NCBI GenBank assembly: GCA_002451715.1
Contig: DKDD01000211.1
Span: forward strand, 1 to 8,185
From: Ruminococcaceae bacterium UBA6857
Lineage (GTDB): Bacteria; Bacillota; Clostridia; Oscillospirales; Acutalibacteraceae
Reading direction: 5' to 3'
DNA: 8,185 nucleotides
The notes beneath the pieces were generated by a model. It was given only the letters and a program-made list of their open reading frames with translations, did not search any database and had not been told where the DNA came from. The position numbers and the translations under genes were made by a program. Shown piece after piece: positions 5,171 to 8,185 of the stretch. Numbering within the stretch: the stretch's first letter is position 1; the number at the start of each line of letters is the position of its first letter.

Positions 5171-6853
5171 ATGAAATTGAAAAAAATATTTTCTTTTCTC
5201 TTGGCACTGCTTGTTTTGGCAACAGTTTTTGTTCCGTCTTCTTCCGCCGTTTTAAAAGGCGGAGAAACAACGTTTGAAGATTATGTTCCGAAAACGCTGA
5301 AATTCCTTGCAATCGGCAACAGCTTCAGCGACGATGCGGTGCAATATCTTTATACACTTGCAAAAAATGCGGGAGTAAGCAATGTTGTTGTTGCAAGCAT
5401 GGATGTTCCCGGCTGCGAACTTAAAATTCACCGCAAAAATGCGCAGGCCGATGTTCCTGCGTATAAATACAGCAAATGTTCAAAAAGCACCGGCGAAAAA
5501 ATGAAGATATATAGCAACATCAGTATGCTTTCCGCGCTGAAAGACGAAAACTGGGACTATATCTCGCTTCAGCAGTCGAGCGCATTGAGCGGCATTGCAA
5601 AAACATACAACGGTGACCTTGACTATCTTGTCAAATATATCATGAAAAACCGTCCGCTCAAAACAACAAAGCTTTGCTGGCACATGACATGGGCATATGC
5701 AAAAAGTTTTCGTGAAGAGAAGTTCGAAGCCTATCATTTCAATCAAAAAGAGATGTACACCGCAATCTGCAAGGCCGTTACGAAAAAAATCGAGCCGAAC
5801 GAAAAATTCAGCTTTATGATTCCCGTCGGAACGGCGATTCAAAATCTCAGAACAAGCTATATCGGCGACAGACTCAACCGCGATGGCCGCCACCTTAACG
5901 AAATCGGCCGTTATACCGCCGCGCTGATGTTTATAAAATCGCTCGGTATTTCCGTTGACAACATCTCATGGGTACCGAAAGGCCGCTCTTGCGAGAATTT
6001 ATCGCAATCATATCTTCCTGCGATTAAGGCCGCCGTAAACGCCGCTTTTGAAAATCCGCTCAAGATAACAAGTCAAAGCAAAATTTGCAATCACGACAAA
6101 AGCGCAGTATACAAAACCGTCTCCGTCAAAAAAGGTTATCCCGCAACCTGCCTCAAAGACGGACTGAGCAGCGGATTGTATTGCAAAACCTGCAAGCAGT
6201 GGATAAAAAAACAGACCGTGATTTTGAAAACGGAAAACCACAAATTTAAATATACGGTTGACCGCCCGGCAACAATAAGATTTGAAGGCGAAATGACGGG
6301 CATTTGCTCTGTTTGCAAAACTAAAAGAACGTTTAAGATTGAAAAAATCAAAACCGTTTCGCTTTCCAAAACCGCTTTTCAGTACACCGGCGGATCAATT
6401 GCGCCAAAGCCCGTTGTTACAGACGAAAGCGGAAAAGCTCTTAAAGAGGGTACGGATTACACCGTTTCATACAGCGGCGGACAAAGCAAAATCGGGCGCC
6501 ACACGGTGAAAATCACTTTCAAAAACAAGTTCAGCGGAAGCTCCTCGGTTGAATTCAGCATTGTTCCGCGCAAAACGGCAATAAAAAAGCTCAAAGCCGA
6601 AAGCGGCGGATTTTTCGCCGAATGGAAAGTTCAAAAGAACATCAGCGGCTATGTCATTGAATACGGAAAGTCTTCCGACTTTGACCGAACCGGAGTAAGG
6701 AGCATAAAAATCAAAAACCCGGAATCGGTCAAAAAATTCTTGAAAGCTTTTGACGGCGGAACATACTATGTTAGAATCAAAACGTTTTTTGACTGCAAAA
6801 ACGGAGCGCTTTATTCCGCCTGGAGCAAAACCGAAAAAATCAAACTGAAATAG
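5171..6853 (+). CDS. secreted DUF4886 (SGNH-hydrolase-like) protein with CxxC, Ig-like and fibronectin-III-like domains
   Basis: 560 residues from ATG at 5171. Residues 1-26 are a clear Sec signal peptide (MKLKK, hydrophobic core, cut after PSSSA). The DUF4886 domain spans about 42-295. LKFLAIGNSFSDDA (43-56) carries Ser51 as likely nucleophile in the G-N-S block. WDYISLQQSS (128-137), LCWHMTWAY (168-176) and DGRHLNEIGRYTAA (238-251) follow, the last giving Asp238 and His241 for the triad. SGNH enzymes are mostly esterases, for example removing acetyl groups from glycans; the substrate here is unknown. About 300-392 hold paired cysteines (C306/H308, C327, C338xxC341, C379xxC382) that could bind metal or form disulfides. 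Residues 404-466 are an Ig-like repeat of the YTGG..KP.V..EGTDYTVSYSGG type. About 470-560 resemble fibronectin III (SGYVIEYGKSSDF, TYYVRIKTF). No LPXTG, SLH or membrane tail is present, so it is probably released or wall-associated through its tail domains. It is co-transcribed with the fucosidase, which suggests a shared glycan substrate. Confidence 0.9.
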   Translation: MKLKKIFSFLLALLVLATVFVPSSSAVLKGGETTFEDYVPKTLKFLAIGNSFSDDAVQYLYTLAKNAGVSNVVVASMDVPGCELKIHRKNAQADVPAYKYSKCSKSTGEKMKIYSNISMLSALKDENWDYISLQQSSALSGIAKTYNGDLDYLVKYIMKNRPLKTTKLCWHMTWAYAKSFREEKFEAYHFNQKEMYTAICKAVTKKIEPNEKFSFMIPVGTAIQNLRTSYIGDRLNRDGRHLNEIGRYTAALMFIKSLGISVDNISWVPKGRSCENLSQSYLPAIKAAVNAAFENPLKITSQSKICNHDKSAVYKTVSVKKGYPATCLKDGLSSGLYCKTCKQWIKKQTVILKTENHKFKYTVDRPATIRFEGEMTGICSVCKTKRTFKIEKIKTVSLSKTAFQYTGGSIAPKPVVTDESGKALKEGTDYTVSYSGGQSKIGRHTVKITFKNKFSGSSSVEFSIVPRKTAIKKLKAESGGFFAEWKVQKNISGYVIEYGKSSDFDRTGVRSIKIKNPESVKKFLKAFDGGTYYVRIKTFFDCKNGALYSAWSKTEKIKLK

Positions 6854-7157
6854 CAAAAGTGCTGCCGCAACATTCGCGGCGGCATTTTTTAATATCTGAG
6901 TTATAGTTTCACATATTCAAGTTCCGTTTACTTTTCTGTTTACGCCACATGATTTTTTGACGAATTTTGCACAGAAGTCTAAGCGGCGCCGCACAAAACG
7001 AGCAACGTTTGCATACGAAAAAAACTCTGCAGCTGCCGGAATCGAGAGTAAACCAAAACAGCTGTTTGAAAGCAAAAGCGAGACTTTTCTTTTCGATTGA
7101 ATTTTTTTGCCCGTTTCGGACAAAGATAAATTTATCACGCCGAAAGAGGGTATTTGT
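6854..7157. other. intergenic region before ypeB
   Basis: It opens with the operon terminator (6860-6890). The rest, about 267 bases, holds no convincing gene or vegetative promoter. It contains unusually many perfect short palindromes: GCGGCGCCGC (6983-6992), GCAGCTGC (7029-7036), AAACAGCTGTTT (7056-7067) and GATAAATTTATC (7125-7136). The ypeB ribosome binding site AAAGAGGG is at 7143-7150. A faint match to a forespore-type promoter (GTTTA, 17 bases, CATGATT; 6926-6954) is the best promoter I can point to. Confidence 0.6.
6860..6890 (+). terminator. intrinsic terminator of the fucosidase-DUF4886 operon
   Basis: A 9-base stem (TGCTGCCGC with GCGGCGGCA, one G-U pair) closes a 7-base loop and is followed by six T (6885-6890). 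It begins 7 bases after the TAG stop of the DUF4886 gene. It separates this operon from ypeB. Confidence 0.9.
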
Positions 7158-8185
7158 ATGAAAAAACCGACAAAAACCGCATATATCCGCGCAATCAGTT
7201 TTTTGTCTTTTCTTTGTGTTGTTCTTCTTGTTTCAACAATTGTTTTTGCCGTCCGCGCAGGAAAATATAAAGCAACCTCGCTTGTTTCTTCCGAACGTGC
7301 GGTCAGTGAACTTTGCGAAAACCTTGATTCAATCACGGTGAACTTGCAAAAAAGCCTTTTTTGCAGTACCGAACCCATGCTTTCTTCGATCGGAACCGAA
7401 CTTTATAAAAGTGCGGCCGCCGCAAAAGTGGGTTTAGGTCAGATTACAAACGAAACGCTTGAAAGCGACAGTATTTATAAATTTCTTTCGCAGGTCGGCG
7501 ATTATACGCTTGCTCTTGACAAAAGGCTTTCAAACGGTGAAAAGCTTTCCGATGACGACCGCAAAGCACTTTCGGCGCTTTATGAATATTCAAAAGCGCT
7601 TTCCGGCGGAATGGACGAACTGCTTTCCGGAACGTATGACGAAACGGTATCTTTTGAAAAGCAAATTTCAACTTTGACTCTCGGCGAAAAAGAAAACGCC
7701 GCCTATTTTTCAGACGGCATGAACGATACCGAACAGTCGCTGACGGACTATCCGACGCTTATCTATGACGGACCGTTTGCGGACAGCGTTTTGAACCGCG
7801 AGGCAGTTTTTGTTAAAGGCAAAGACGCAATCACCGAAGGCGAAGCAAAAAAGAAAGCGGCCGTACTTTTGGAATGTCGCGAAACAGAACTTCACACCGA
7901 CGGCGAAGAAACCGGTGCGCTTTCGCTTTTCTGCTTTTCAAAGGGAGAAAAAAGTATTGCGATAACCAAAAACGGAGGCTATCTTTGCTATATGACGAAC
8001 CCTGACAATTCGCTTGAAGCAACACTCGGCGAAGAGCAGGCCGCAAAACGCGCAAAGGAATTTCTTTTGAAAAACGGCTTTGAAAACATGAAAGAAAGCT
8101 ATTACAGCACTTATGACGGTGTTTGCACGATAAACTTTGCCTATAAAGAAAACGGCATTATTTTTTGCGCTGAAAGCGGGGTCGG
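7158..8185 (+). CDS. ypeB: germination protein YpeB, 3' end off window
   Basis: 342 complete codons from ATG at 7158; AAAGAGGG (7143-7150) sits 7 bases upstream. Seen: a basic N-terminus and one membrane segment (about 14-32), then a helical region with GDYTLALDKRL (114-124) and LSDDDRKALSALYEYSKAL (130-148), and YDGPFADS (203-210). Two PepSY-like repeats follow, one from GKDAITEGEAKKKAA (221-235) and one from LGEEQAAKRAKEFLLKNGF (290-308). The order and wording match Bacillus YpeB (GKDITKEEAK, then KKGFPNM); roughly the last hundred residues are missing. Known role: made in the forespore, exported with the cortex-lytic hydrolase SleB, and needed for SleB to be placed and kept stable in the spore. 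Its PepSY domains are thought to restrain SleB until germination. The gene marks the host as a spore former. The gene upstream is not sleB; it may be downstream, past the edge. Confidence 0.93.
   Translation, partial: MKKPTKTAYIRAISFLSFLCVVLLVSTIVFAVRAGKYKATSLVSSERAVSELCENLDSITVNLQKSLFCSTEPMLSSIGTELYKSAAAAKVGLGQITNETLESDSIYKFLSQVGDYTLALDKRLSNGEKLSDDDRKALSALYEYSKALSGGMDELLSGTYDETVSFEKQISTLTLGEKENAAYFSDGMNDTEQSLTDYPTLIYDGPFADSVLNREAVFVKGKDAITEGEAKKKAAVLLECRETELHTDGEETGALSLFCFSKGEKSIAITKNGGYLCYMTNPDNSLEATLGEEQAAKRAKEFLLKNGFENMKESYYSTYDGVCTINFAYKENGIIFCAESGV

Noticed and set aside
6086..6320. Zinc-finger DNA-binding role for the CxxC pairs
   Set aside because: The protein has a clear Sec signal peptide and surface-type tail domains, so it acts outside the cell.
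6136..6369. Minus-strand open frames within the DUF4886 and fucosidase genes
   Set aside because: They are shadows of well-supported plus-strand genes and lack start signals.
6967..7161. Plus-strand open frame of 64 codons before ypeB
   Set aside because: No ATG with a binding site, a composition unlike the neighbours, and no recognisable features. It probably reflects chance in an intergenic region.

Overview
The window looks like chromosomal DNA from an anaerobic, endospore-forming Clostridia-type Firmicute, perhaps of the Ruminococcaceae/Oscillospiraceae kind. The basis is the partial YpeB germination protein at the right edge, AAAGG/AAGGAG ribosome binding sites, TTGAC[AT]/TATTAT-type vegetative promoters, Lys/Ser-rich proteins and FAD-oxidoreductase and DUF4886 proteins of a style common there. 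No rRNA, tRNA, CRISPR, insertion sequence or phage gene is visible.

Left part, minus strand (1-2571). Two independent transcription units. The 5' part (405 codons) of a GlpA-like FAD-dependent oxidoreductase runs off the left edge. It has its own well-formed promoter and, upstream of that, a Crp-like dyad. Before it, read right to left, lies a gene for a single-pass membrane protein with a Ser/Thr-rich stalk and an unrecognised outer domain. That gene has its own promoter, a strong ribosome binding site and a clear intrinsic terminator.

Middle, plus strand (2654-6890). A divergent intergenic region of 364 bases separates the minus-strand genes from three plus-strand genes. The first is a short-chain dehydrogenase with full catalytic residues and a 'MWG..G.SCEV.YSASK' signature that points to the EF-P 5-aminopentanone reductase (YmfI) type rather than to fatty-acid FabG. 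Next is a signal-less GH29 alpha-L-fucosidase of the subfamily B kind. A secreted DUF4886 (SGNH-hydrolase-like) protein with CxxC pairs, an Ig-like repeat and a fibronectin-III-like tail follows only 25 bases later. A second promoter, overlapped by the perfect palindrome TTGTATgATACAA, precedes the fucosidase. No terminator is seen before it, so the dehydrogenase may also read through. One GC-rich terminator closes the unit. I infer that fucosidase and secreted esterase-like protein form a small, repressor-controlled glycan-processing operon.

Right part (6891-8185). An intergenic stretch carrying several perfect short palindromes leads to ypeB, truncated by the window end. The gene left of it is not sleB, unlike the classic sleB-ypeB pair.

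Limits: assignments rest on motifs read by eye. The fucosidase linkage preference, the DUF4886 substrate, the outer domain of the membrane protein and all operators are inference.
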